Positions 1 to 8,057 of a DNA stretch of 10,342 nucleotides are shown here, piece by piece. Both the position numbers and the translations under genes were made by a program. The stretch lies in assembly GCA_003024985.2 (NCBI GenBank), contig PXIH01S0012731.1; one strand, written 5' to 3'. Each line of letters opens with the position of its first letter. The stretch's first letter is position 1. Origin of the DNA: Euperipatoides rowelli (lineage: Eukaryota; Onychophora; Udeonychophora; Euonychophora; Peripatopsidae). The notes beneath the pieces were generated by a model. The model was not told where the DNA came from. It did not search any database and was given only the letters and a program-made list of their open reading frames with translations.

Positions 1-158
1 CTGTGAATGACCCAGCTCAAGTTTAAATAGCCTATAACCCGGCCAGAGTTGAAGGAGACATTTGTGTAAAATTTCCAGCCTCTATTTCTAAAACTGTAGA
101 TTTGTATAGTGAACATACAGACAGACAGAAAAACATTCATTTTTATGTATAAGATAAA
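1..158 (+). mobile_element. Possible 3' end of a non-LTR (RTE-like) element
   Basis: The segment ends in a short (ACAG)3 run at 117-128 followed by an A-rich then T-rich tail. Many RTE-clade elements and their SINE partners end this way, with a CAGA-type microsatellite and an AT-rich tail. The sequence before it is less AT-rich than the rest of the intron and includes a GC-containing stretch near 35-50. No coding frame is visible and the left end is cut by the window, so this rests only on the shape of the tail. It could equally be ordinary intron with a chance short repeat. Confidence 0.3.
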
Positions 159-283
159 AACATAAGCATCAAAACAAAAAACATTCTGTATGACTATTGC
201 CCTCTAAGAAGATAAATAACTCATATCTAACTATTACTATTAATAAAGTCAAATAAACTAACACTTAGTTTAACTAGTTTTGC

Positions 284-312
284 ATTTATTTATTTATTTA
301 TTTATTTATTTA
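284..312. repeat. (ATTT)7 microsatellite
   Basis: Seven perfect ATTT units plus one A, in the intron about 310 bases beyond the donor site. On the transcribed strand it reads as AAAT repeats. It is a simple slippage-type repeat with no visible role. Confidence 0.95.
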
Positions 313-615
313 ATCAACTTAATTTTGCTTCATTTCTTGTTAATTGTATTGCAATATATAATAACTGTCTAGACTATTATAGCAGCAAAATATGAGAAGT
401 ATACAGTACAACATAAAACTAAGTTCTCAATTCAGGAAATGTAAGCTGTATCTAACCTGATGAGCAATCAAAATGAATTATTTAAATATTCTAATATACT
501 GCCATTCAATATGTAACAGACACTTATTCTATTATGTATTATATTTAGATTTTAAATTAATTTAATCATTAAAGCAAATACTATAAGATTGATTTTAAGA
601 ATTATTTTAATTATG

Positions 616-624
616 TCTTACCTG
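616..624 (-). promoter_or_regulatory. 5' splice donor (CAG|GTAAGA)
   Basis: On the minus strand the sequence reads CAG|GTAAGA, a near-perfect vertebrate U1 donor. The last exon base is 622 and the first intron base is 621. The coding frame ends on a complete Gln codon here (phase 0). It meets a stop four codons into the intron, which fits a true exon end rather than a protein C terminus. Confidence 0.9.
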
Positions 625-1095
625 AAAATGTTTAATGATTTCACATTTCCAATGAAATATAAAAGGAGACAAATCATCGTTTGGATCATCAGGATCATAT
701 GATAGGCTTCCATCCAATACTAGAGCTGTTTCAAGATGAGACTGTCTTGTAGATCCTCCTTTGATGTTTGCAACTAATTCGGATGCTACTACAATAAGGT
801 TGACCACTTCTGTTCCCATAAGATCGGCTAGTTGTGAAACAAAGATGACACAGAAATTCCCATAAGGGAGACTATTTTGGGGTAACTTTAAAATAGTAGA
901 GTGTGGATTGACATTTTCTAAAAGGAAAACCATTTCTCCTTGTTTGGTACAATCTCCTTTCTTAATATGCCATTGATACATCATTGCCATGTCAAATTCC
1001 ATCACTTCAATATCTACTTCAATGATTGTCATGAGGGATCTGAGAACACTTCTTGACTTAGGTCCTACCAGAGTAATTTTTGGTGGGAAACAAGG
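622..1095 (-). other. N-terminal part of the REJ region (protein domain)
   Basis: After the last PKD unit the chain changes character. It starts with C-F-P-P-K-I, has C-T-K at 1648-1650 and F-C-V-I-F at 1680-1684, then G-G-S and L-V-L-D-G-S followed by S-Y-D-P-D. This matches the opening of the receptor-for-egg-jelly (REJ) module of polycystins, which leads into the GAIN/GPS autocleavage domain. Only about the first 158 residues are in this exon; the remainder and the GPS would be in exons left of the window. Confidence 0.8.
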
Positions 1096-4000
1096 TTTTC
1101 CACGTATATTTAAATCAATAGTGGCATGATCTGTGCTGACATTGTTCTGCCCAATCACATATAATCGATGAACTCCTGGAATTTGAAAAACTACATCTAT
1201 TTCATTGGTTTTACTTGGCATGAAAGTAACTTGATCATTTAGGTACCACATAAATTGTAAATCTGTCCCCTGCTTTGGTACAGCTATTAAGTGAACATTC
1301 TGTCCTATACATCGAATGCTATCATTTCGAAATTCTACATGGGACATCATAACAGGAAATTGAACTGTGGCAATCTTAGTGATATTATTTTGATTTAGAA
1401 GATTCTGTGCTGTAAGGTGAATAGGAATATGTCCAGCTATAGGAAAAATAACAAAGATGGTTTGTTCAGAGAATTGCATGGAATCCATTTCAGGAAATTG
1501 TATTTCCCAATTGTAATTTATGCGGGTGCCAGATTTCTGAAAAGCTTGAAACATTACTGGACGTCCAGCAGGAAAATAATCATCACAACATTTTTCAAAA
1601 TTTAAAGCGACGATGGGTTCTAAAATATGAATCATTATTGAAGACATTTCAGCACCTACTGGATTTTTTGCTATTACTTTTACTGGGAATTCCCCTTCTT
1701 TTGTAAAATTATGATACATCTTAGTATCTGTGGATTCCACTTGTGGACTACCATTGGCAAAATCCCATACAAATGTTAAATTTGAACCTTTCTTTACCTC
1801 AACATGAAATGTTATAATCATATTAACTGCAGATACATTTTCACTAGCAGTTAATGAAATCTGATGAGGTTTATCTAAAACTTCAATAGTAATGGAAACA
1901 GTTTCAGAACTGACATTATTGCTGGCAGTCAAGATTATCTGGCAAGACCCAAGATTAACAAAAGTATATTCTATTTGCTTATCAACAGTCCATTGAACTT
2001 CATCTGAATCACAGAACAACCATTCATAAGTTAGCATAGTCCCCTTTTCAGTATTAGCAATAAATTCTACTTTTTCATTGGCTGGTGTTAGGGAGTCATC
2101 TCTACCATCTATTGTTATTCCTAGATGGGATATGGCTTCTTGAATGTAAATTAAAGTTTCATCCAATTCCTCACCAAGCACATTTTCAGCACTTAGTAAA
2201 ATGTTATAAATGCCTGGAAACTGAAACACATAAGACATTCTAGAATCATTAGATTCTATTATAGATTCATCAGGTTTAATAGTCCAATAAAAGGTAACAT
2301 TAGATCCAAACATTAAAACAGCTTGAAAGGCAATCTCATCACTGGGCAATCCTATTGTTTTACTTTCATTAATCTTAACATCTTTGATTTTTTGTAAAAC
2401 TTCAATGGGAAATATATTCCATTTAGTGTTAAAAGTTCCTTCACATGAAAGTTCAATTGCATAGGATGCAATCTGATTAAATGTATAATTCAAAATAAAG
2501 CCAGGAAAATGATCGATCACCACTCCATATCTCATGATACTCCAGTTGCAAATTTTAAAATCATTTGTAATGTTAAAAACCTTAAGCAAGATTTCCTTTT
2601 CCATTTCAGCATATTTTCCTCCTAATAGTCCTTCAGTTTCAATCTCAATCTCTTTTTCTATAATAGTGGCTTTAACATGAATACTTGTTGTCTGTTTGCT
2701 GATATGATTTACAACAACAACAGATACTTCAAACTCACCACTTGAATGGAAAATATGATCAATACTTTTTGTTCCATTAACTTCAGGACAACTCTTGCAG
2801 AACTTCCAAATATACTTAACATGAGAACCCAAAATGATATTTGCTTGAAAATTTACAGGAACACCAACTTCTGGCTCTAAATTACTGCAGTTAAGGACAA
2901 GCCCTTGAATAGGAGTTAAAACTCTTAGACGGGTTTCTTTGAAAACCCGACTAACTTTGTTTTGGGCAGTAACTTTGAGAGTATATAGACCTGCTGTGCC
3001 ATAAAAATATGACTGTAATGATCCTACTTTGTAAGATTCATTTTTATTCTCTCCAAATGACCAAGAAAATAATGGAGAAGATCCTCTTACTATTTCTACA
3101 TTAAAATAATATGTTTCTCCAACAGTGAGAAATGGTGGAGTGGAACAGTTGTAAGATATCTGTAATCCTTGTATTTTATCTTGAATCACTACAAGTGTGG
3201 AGGCATTAGAGGTGCTTATATTATTATAAACAGTAACTGTTACCAAAAATTCACCAGATTCTTTATATTGAAGGTTAAACAACTGTCCAGGTTGCCATTC
3301 TACTATTTTATTGTTGTAATGCCAGCGATAATGCATATCAGAACCATGCTGTATATGAACAGCAAAATCAGCAATAACTATTCCATGATGGTCAAGACCA
3401 TAAGGTCCATAGTTTTTCAAGGTGACATTGAGTATTGGTTCTTCAATGCAAATGGAGAAGTTATGGCTGGATGTGGTCATAGAATTTGAAATGTTAACCA
3501 CCAGAGTATAATAGCCCCAATTATTATACAAATGATGAACAGATGATAAGCCAAATCCCTGTTGGATACGATTGTTACCAAAATCCCATAAAAAAAACAT
3601 ATTTTCTATTAAATGAAATGAAGTAATATTGATATGAAATTTTACAACTGATTTCATTGGTTTGCATTCTAATGGTTCCACTAAAATTACATCAATATCT
3701 CTAATATCAATAACACTGATTTGAACACTGGCATTAAGAGAACTGACATTGTTAAATGCCTGGACGGTGATATTGAAAGTACCTTCTTCATTGTAGATAT
3801 AACTAATCTCAGAGTTGCTGGTCAAACTATAATTATTTTGGTTTCCAAAATTAAACTTATACATTATATGGGTGCCTGAATCAACCACAATTGATAAATT
3901 AGTCATTACACCTACATAGCTTGGACTGCTTTCAATTGTCAATCCTGTTATTTTTTCTTCAACATTCAATTCTTCCATACTTATTTGTTCACTTATTCCA

Positions 4001-5900
4001 TTATGGGCTGTGACCATCACAATGTAATGTCCTGCCTCTGGAAATATATGATTTACAGTTCGTTCATTAGTTGTTATAGGAATATCAGTGTCACCAAAAA
4101 GCCATACAAAGGTAATATCAGTATCATTACTATGAATATTTGCAGTAAATGTAACTGGAGAAGAAGAGGTTGGAATCTTTGGCTGGAATGCTAAAGTAAA
4201 ATTCATCATTTTAGATTTCACCATAACTAAATGCAGAAGTGACATTGAAGTCTTCCGATGCCAAATAGTTAAATTCAATTCAAATTGACCTTCAGTTTTA
4301 TATCTGTGTGTGATTTCATGTTCAAAGTATGTTTCATTTATATATTTTTTCATTTCATTTGAAGGACTTCCATCATTAAAATCCCACAATAATAAAATTT
4401 CAGATCCAGGCTTCAAATTTACTATAAAAGTAAAAGTAACTTCATTCTCAACTAAGACAACATTTGGAGGATCTAACCATCGTAAATTTCTCAACTGACT
4501 CCCAGAGTTTGTAGATACAACCATTTTTGTAATTACTGAACTAATATGATTAGATGAATTTAAGGTAATGGTATATGTTGTATCTAAAAGGAATGTATAG
4601 TTTAATACTGAGGAATTTTCAATCATAAGAACTTTATCCATGTTATCTGTTACTGTCCATTTGTATACTAAATGAGAACCTTTAGATAATGTTGCAATAA
4701 ATAATTCTTCTTCCTGGACATGCGGTTCATCTCTTCTTACCCGTTCAATTTCCAATCCCTGGATTTTCTCTTCAACTTGAGCAAGAATATTTAATGTTTC
4801 TTTATTTTGAAGAGAGAAGTGTAGAGAATAAGATCCTGTTTCAGAGAAAGATACATTGGGGATTATAAACTTGTCCATTGGTTGATAGCATTCAATAATC
4901 CACAGTAATTCAGAGGGACAGTTTAAACTGGATGCTATACTTTTAACAAACTTCCCATTTAAAAAATATTTAATATTAGAACTGACATCTTTTTTAGAAA
5001 CTAAAATGAAAGAATAATTAATATATTTTTCTAAAATAAGAATTTCTTTTACAGTAGTGTTGTAATGAATGAGTAAGTTTGGATAGACTAAACGAAAATG
5101 ATCTAACATCATAATGGTACAAATTTCTGAGGCAAAACTGATGGTATTTCCAGCATGGATTGTAAATGTATGTGGTCCAGGGGAAAGCCATTGTGAAGGT
5201 ATACCAGAGTAGTTTAAAAAGTTTTCACTATTAGCACTATAAAACACTCGTAAAAGACACACCCGGTCATTCAGTATAACTGCTTTGTTAAAATTCTCTA
5301 TACTATTATTCAGTGCAATCCAATAATTTTTTAAAATAAACAAACTCTGTTGCCATGGTGAGTCAGCATTGGTATCACATGATATTGGGTTCTGGTCAGA
5401 TTCAAATTGTAAACCAATGACATCATTTGGCTGGACAAGCCCAATTGTTTGTAATCTGTACCATGTACTTTGACCTGCCTGCACCACAGTTGCAAATTCA
5501 TCAACTAAAGTATATGTGGGATTCTGGGATTGCATTTCTGATGTAGTTCTGGTTTTTCTGTTATTACTTACAGTTTTATCCAAATCTATTTTACCTGATT
5601 GTTTATCTTTATTCAATTTTCTTTTACTGACCAGTATGGCTGGAGGTGAGTCTGGAAATGTTACTGGATTTAAAATACCACTGGATCGTTTAGAAATTTC
5701 TGAGCTCTCTGGTGAGAAAACTTCATTCCTTATTTTGTCTACAATCATTTTCACAGAGACACAGGGATGAGTTACAGAAATACAGTCATCATCAAATGGA
5801 CAGTACTGAGTTCCTTGTGGACACACTGTTGTGGTTTTACATAATGGAATTGAGGAAGTATTGATACAAATAGAAAAGGCTGATGGATACACATCGCATC
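622..5900 (-). CDS. PKD1: Large internal exon of polycystin-1 (PKD1-type), partial CDS
   Basis: This 5279-bp exon encodes 1759 complete codons of the ectodomain of a polycystin-1-type protein, the large membrane receptor that partners polycystin-2 in primary cilia. It opens with the last two bases of a split codon, then C-D-V-Y-P; residues are numbered here from that Val (5892). Order: six-Cys LDL-A-like cluster (9-44), basic Ser-rich linker (45-125), about 16 PKD-type units (130-1597), and the start of the REJ region (1600-1757). Roughly 40 N-glycosylation sequons suit an extracellular chain. Shared landmarks with human polycystin-1 as I recall it are an F-C-x-x-C-P motif in unit 10, a Cys-Cys pair in unit 14, and L-V-L-D-G-S-x-S-Y-D-P in REJ. 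It is interrupted at both ends only by splice sites and has no internal stop. Sequence is AT-rich and diverged, so a PKD1-like paralogue is possible. Confidence 0.88.
1102..5505 (-). other. Array of about 16 PKD-type Ig-fold repeats (protein domains)
   Basis: Approximate residue ranges are 130-258, 280-372, 378-460, 475-558, 565-645, 650-728, 735-815, 820-903, 908-992, 996-1075, 1085-1166, 1170-1251, 1256-1340, 1343-1425, 1427-1512 and 1516-1597. Most units show the PKD pattern: G-S/T then an aromatic-x-W-x-F strand, then H-x-F/Y, then G-x-Y/F-x-V/L and an A/S-x-N-x-x-S end. The canonical W-D-F-G-D-G-S loop survives only partly: W-D-F-N-D-G-S in unit 4, W-L-F-G-D in unit 5, W-D-F-G-N in unit 7, W-D-F-A-N-G-S in unit 14. 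The first two units and unit 11 are weakest. The count matches the 16 units that follow LDL-A in human polycystin-1 as I recall it. Such repeats act as a stretchable extracellular rod. Confidence 0.8.
5761..5868 (-). other. LDL-A-like cysteine cluster (protein domain)
   Basis: Six cysteines lie within 36 residues (C9, C18, C24, C31, C37, C44), with an acidic D-D-D just before the fifth, and one more Cys sits three residues before the Val numbered 1. Polycystin-1 carries an atypical LDL-receptor class A module between its C-type lectin domain and its second PKD repeat, and this cluster is in the matching place. The calcium-cage residues of a classical LDL-A are not all visible, so the module looks atypical here too. 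Confidence 0.55.
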
Positions 5901-5924
5901 CTATAAAAAGAACACAAAAAAGAG
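5901..5924 (-). promoter_or_regulatory. 3' splice acceptor with polypyrimidine tract
   Basis: On the minus strand a pyrimidine-rich run of about 20 bases (CTCTTTTTTGTG and onward) leads to TATAG, and the exon begins at 5900. The preceding intron phase is 1, because two bases complete a codon begun in the previous exon. Upstream, the same frame meets a stop at 5935-5937, so the reading frame must begin through splicing. Confidence 0.88.
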
Positions 5925-6421
5925 TATTATTGTTTTATTATAGGTTTATTAATAACACAAAAATGAAATACAAATCATGAAATACTGAAACCTTAGGCCC
6001 ACAAGGATATAGAATACATTTTTATGTATTTATATTATTGATTGAATGCTGCTAGTCATTGATAAAATATCATTGATAGCACCACCTAACCAGCTGTGGG
6101 CAATGTTTGGTTACCTTGGCTACTGTTATTTTATTTTGTTCCATTTAAAATCTTCCAAGCTCAATCAAGGGAAGGTAACTTAAATATACATTTTGACCAT
6201 TCTTTAGGTGAGTGCACCTATTTTAAGGCGTTGTAATAATATGTGCTTTAAAATTTACTATTTTAATATGAACCTTGGAAACTAATATTGCCTAATAATC
6301 ACATACGGCCTAACCATATTGTTTCACCTGATATTGTTGATAATTAAGAACAATTGAAAATTGAAAAATCCATTTATTACTGATAAAGCCGGTATCAATT
6401 GCAAAAAAATTGTGATTTTAG
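5925..6421. other. Intron with nothing recognised
   Basis: About 500 bases of AT-rich sequence with frequent stops in all frames. The octamer CATTGATA occurs twice near 6057-6080, too little to call a repeat family. A plus-strand frame is open for about 27 codons near 6364-6450 but has no recognised similarity. I see no RNA gene or element boundary. Confidence 0.6.
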
Positions 6422-6589
6422 TTGCTAAAGATCAAACTAAACCTTTATAAAATTGACATAGCTGAAATTATTCCACAGCTTAGTCAACTAAAGTTTATTA
6501 ACACACTAACAGGACATATCCAATCCTACTGTCACCATTTGGAATTTCAAACATCAGAATTGGTAACATTGTTCAAAAATCACAATTAA
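6422..6589 (+). pseudogene. Possible coding relic, 55 codons, unknown
   Basis: This plus-strand frame is open between stops for 55 codons, with no start codon implied. Its mixed composition (Q, H, C, E, L and F residues) looks more protein-like than the Lys/Ile/Asn text expected from random AT-rich DNA. A second open stretch in another frame precedes it, as a frameshifted relic would show. I recognise no family. It could be decayed 5' sequence of the LINE further right, another transposon, or chance. Confidence 0.2.
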
Positions 6590-6714
6590 TGACTAAAACA
6601 TATTTCTTAATTGGAATTCACAAAATAAAACTATAAAAATTATTATAGAAATTTCCTGCTATTGCAATAATGGAATTTCTACTCTCAGTACTAAACCAAT
6701 GGGGTACTGCTATT

Positions 6715-7249
6715 AAAGCTATATATTTGGTTGGAATCACAAACTCCAAGCTTCCAAATCATAGGGTTGGGAAACGTCTATACATCAAATATAGAAGCTG
6801 TAGTGAAATATTATACTTAAGATTTTCATTTATATGAATTTGTAAAATAGTCAAGGCTATCCTACAAAAACTTATAAATGGTCATCTAAGTATATTAATG
6901 TAAAAAAATGCTAAAATCCACCACCGTGTGGTTTAGACATTTTATTTCACTTAGAGAGCCACTGCATTATCAGGCCCGATTTCATGCTTGCCTATCTGCA
7001 TCAGATGATTGCAAACAAGCATAAAATCGGGCCTGATAATGCAGTGGCTCTCTAAGTGAAATAAAATGTCTAAACCACACGGTGGTGGATTTTAGCATTT
7101 TTTTACATTAATATACTTAGATGATCATTTATAAGTTTTTGTAGGATAGCCTTGGCTATTTTACAAATTCATATAAATGAAAATCTTAAGTATAATATTT
7201 CACTACAGCTTCTATATTTGATGTATAGACGTTTCCCAAAGCTATATAT
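6715..7249. repeat. 12-bp direct repeats flanking the palindrome (candidate TSD)
   Basis: AAAGCTATATAT occurs at 6715-6726 and again, identical, at 7238-7249. The right copy begins exactly where the right arm's outer CCC ends. The left copy is separated from the left arm by about 42 bases of unpaired sequence. The arrangement resembles a target-site duplication around an insertion of 511 bp (6727-7237). The AT-rich content makes a chance match possible but not likely at these precise places. Confidence 0.45.
6767..7239. repeat. Long near-perfect inverted repeat (palindrome), possibly a MITE or fold-back element
   Basis: Arms 6767-6990 and 7016-7239 are reverse complements over 224 bases with 3 mismatches and no indels (221/224); the loop is 25 bases. 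The mismatched pairs are 6851/7155 (T opposite G), 6881/7125 (G opposite T) and 6983/7023 (C opposite A), so all are transitions. The loop contains its own small palindrome, ATCTG-CAT-CAGAT (6994-7006). The outer ends start TTGGGAAACG. I do not recognise the arm sequence as a known terminal inverted repeat. It holds no credible transposase, so it would be non-autonomous if it is an element. Arm similarity this high means either recent formation or arm-to-arm gene conversion. Confidence 0.97.
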
Positions 7250-7510
7250 CCTGAATTTTCTTTCTTACCTAGTGGAATTAAATATGAAACAGATCAGATT
7301 AATGTTCTATTTCTTATTAATCACAATCATACCCTTGGTGACTTACCATATTATTTTTTAAGAATCAAACAGATAAAATTTTATGTCCACATTCATGAAA
7401 GACATAGAATCTGAACGTAATTTAAATTTTGTGTTAAATGTGAAAGTATACAATTAATTACAAACACTTGTAGAACTAGCTATGCATCAAAACTAGCTTA
7501 AAAAATTTGA

Positions 7511-7870
7511 ATGGCATTCAATAATTTTAAAAAATTACAAGATGATGATATCTTAGAATCCCTCACTACAGTGGGAATGTTCCAAAATTTACAGTTATTG
7601 TCTTCTGACAAGTTAACTGACAAAACTACTTTGATAAATAACTTCACTTTTATGCCTGCCACTAATACTCAGTTGCATAAAACAGTCAGTGATCAATCAA
7701 ATGAAGCTATTCATGAGTCTACCAATAAACCTGCTTCAGATATCATTATAGAGATAGATCACTCAGCAATAGATAGTAAGTACACCTTTGATAATAAGAA
7801 ATTCTGCCACTATAGCAAGCCAGTTTCTTATTATGTACCCAGCAAAAACAAATTGCAACAAAGAAAATAA
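7511..7870 (+). CDS. Unidentified 119-codon ORF, possible LINE ORF1 relic
   Basis: An ATG-started plus-strand frame of 119 codons sits between the palindrome and the LINE endonuclease region. The product is hydrophilic and rich in Ser, Thr, Asn and Asp. It has no signal peptide, membrane segment, zinc knuckle or obvious coiled coil, and it becomes basic at the end (K-N-K-L-Q-Q-R-K). An A- and K-codon-rich stretch follows the stop. Its place, about 190 bases before the endonuclease motifs and in the same orientation, would suit the remains of an L1/Tx1 ORF1 or the linker between ORF1 and ORF2. I do not recognise the sequence and it may never be translated. It lies antisense within the host intron. 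Confidence 0.3.
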   Translation: MAFNNFKKLQDDDILESLTTVGMFQNLQLLSSDKLTDKTTLINNFTFMPATNTQLHKTVSDQSNEAIHESTNKPASDIIIEIDHSAIDSKYTFDNKKFCHYSKPVSYYVPSKNKLQQRK

Positions 7871-7892
7871 AGAAAAAGATAAAAAAAAAAAA
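7860..7892 (+). repeat. A-rich tract with AATAAA
   Basis: The tract reads AATAAA at 7866-7871, overlapping the stop of the preceding ORF, and ends in A12 at 7881-7892. A hexamer followed about 10 bases later by an A run resembles the tail of a retroposed transcript. It could instead be Lys-coding sequence of a LINE ORF1 or a simple A-rich stretch. Confidence 0.5.
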
Positions 7893-8057
7893 CAAACTTT
7901 GATCTAAAAATTTAAAGATTAAGAAGCTCCCCTTCAACAAACCTGATAAAGGGGTCTAAATCATTCAAGTGAAAACAATCAATATAATCACTCAGAGAAT
8001 CAGTTTGAATATAAATATGATGAATATTCTACTACTAAATAATAGGTAATCTCTCAC

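Larger units (their letters stand above)
1..621 (-). other. Intron downstream of the large PKD1 exon (partial)
   Basis: Transcribed on the minus strand, this stretch follows the donor site of the large exon. The exon's frame meets a stop at 607-609 just inside it. It contains an AT-rich microsatellite and a possible transposon tail. I see no further exon: no other minus-strand frame here resembles the REJ domain that must continue. The next exon therefore lies left of the window. Confidence 0.8.
6649..7414 (+). pseudogene. Possible coding relic split by the inverted repeat
   Basis: Two open plus-strand stretches flank the palindrome: 6649-6726 (26 codons) and 7238-7414 (58 codons plus stop). 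Both include the codons K-A-I-Y, encoded by the 12-bp direct repeat that flanks the palindrome. If one copy of the repeat and the palindrome are treated as a later insertion, the two stretches lie in the same frame. The left part has a weak look of the L1 reverse transcriptase segment after the A-F-D motif (F-L-L-S-V-L then I-K-A-I-Y), but the right part lacks the expected R-Q-G-C-P-L-S-P. Identity is unknown and chance is not excluded. Confidence 0.22.

Noticed and set aside
1-10. Acceptor-like CAG on the minus strand at the extreme left edge
   Set aside because: It lies at the window edge, the pyrimidine tract before it is poor, and no exon sequence is available to test it.
607-621. Reading the large frame to its stop at 607-609 as a natural C terminus
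   Set aside because: A consensus donor CAG|GTAAGA ends the exon at 622 and the REJ domain is incomplete at that point.
1417-5770. Short plus-strand open frames opposite the large exon (for example near 1417-1605, 3169-3489, 3985-4194, 4310-4498, 5516-5770)
   Set aside because: They are antisense shadows of the PKD coding exon, with no domain signal of their own.
5890-5892. GTG at 5890-5892 as a translation start for the large frame
   Set aside because: The frame continues upstream to an acceptor at 5901, and the protein begins mid-domain. The N terminus comes from earlier exons.
6994-7006. The small palindrome in the loop as an independent regulatory site
   Set aside because: At 5-bp arms it is expected by chance and needs no separate role beyond the loop of the large palindrome.
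6767-7239. CRISPR array, tRNA pair or transcription terminator as explanation of the inverted repeat
   Set aside because: There are only two arms with one loop and no regularly spaced repeats. No tRNA-like fold is visible in an arm, and the setting is a eukaryotic intron.
7152-7361. Plus-strand open frame of 69 codons overlapping the right palindrome arm
   Set aside because: It starts within the inverted repeat and reads hydrophobic AT-rich text. A different frame across 7238-7414 looks more protein-like, and there is no family match.
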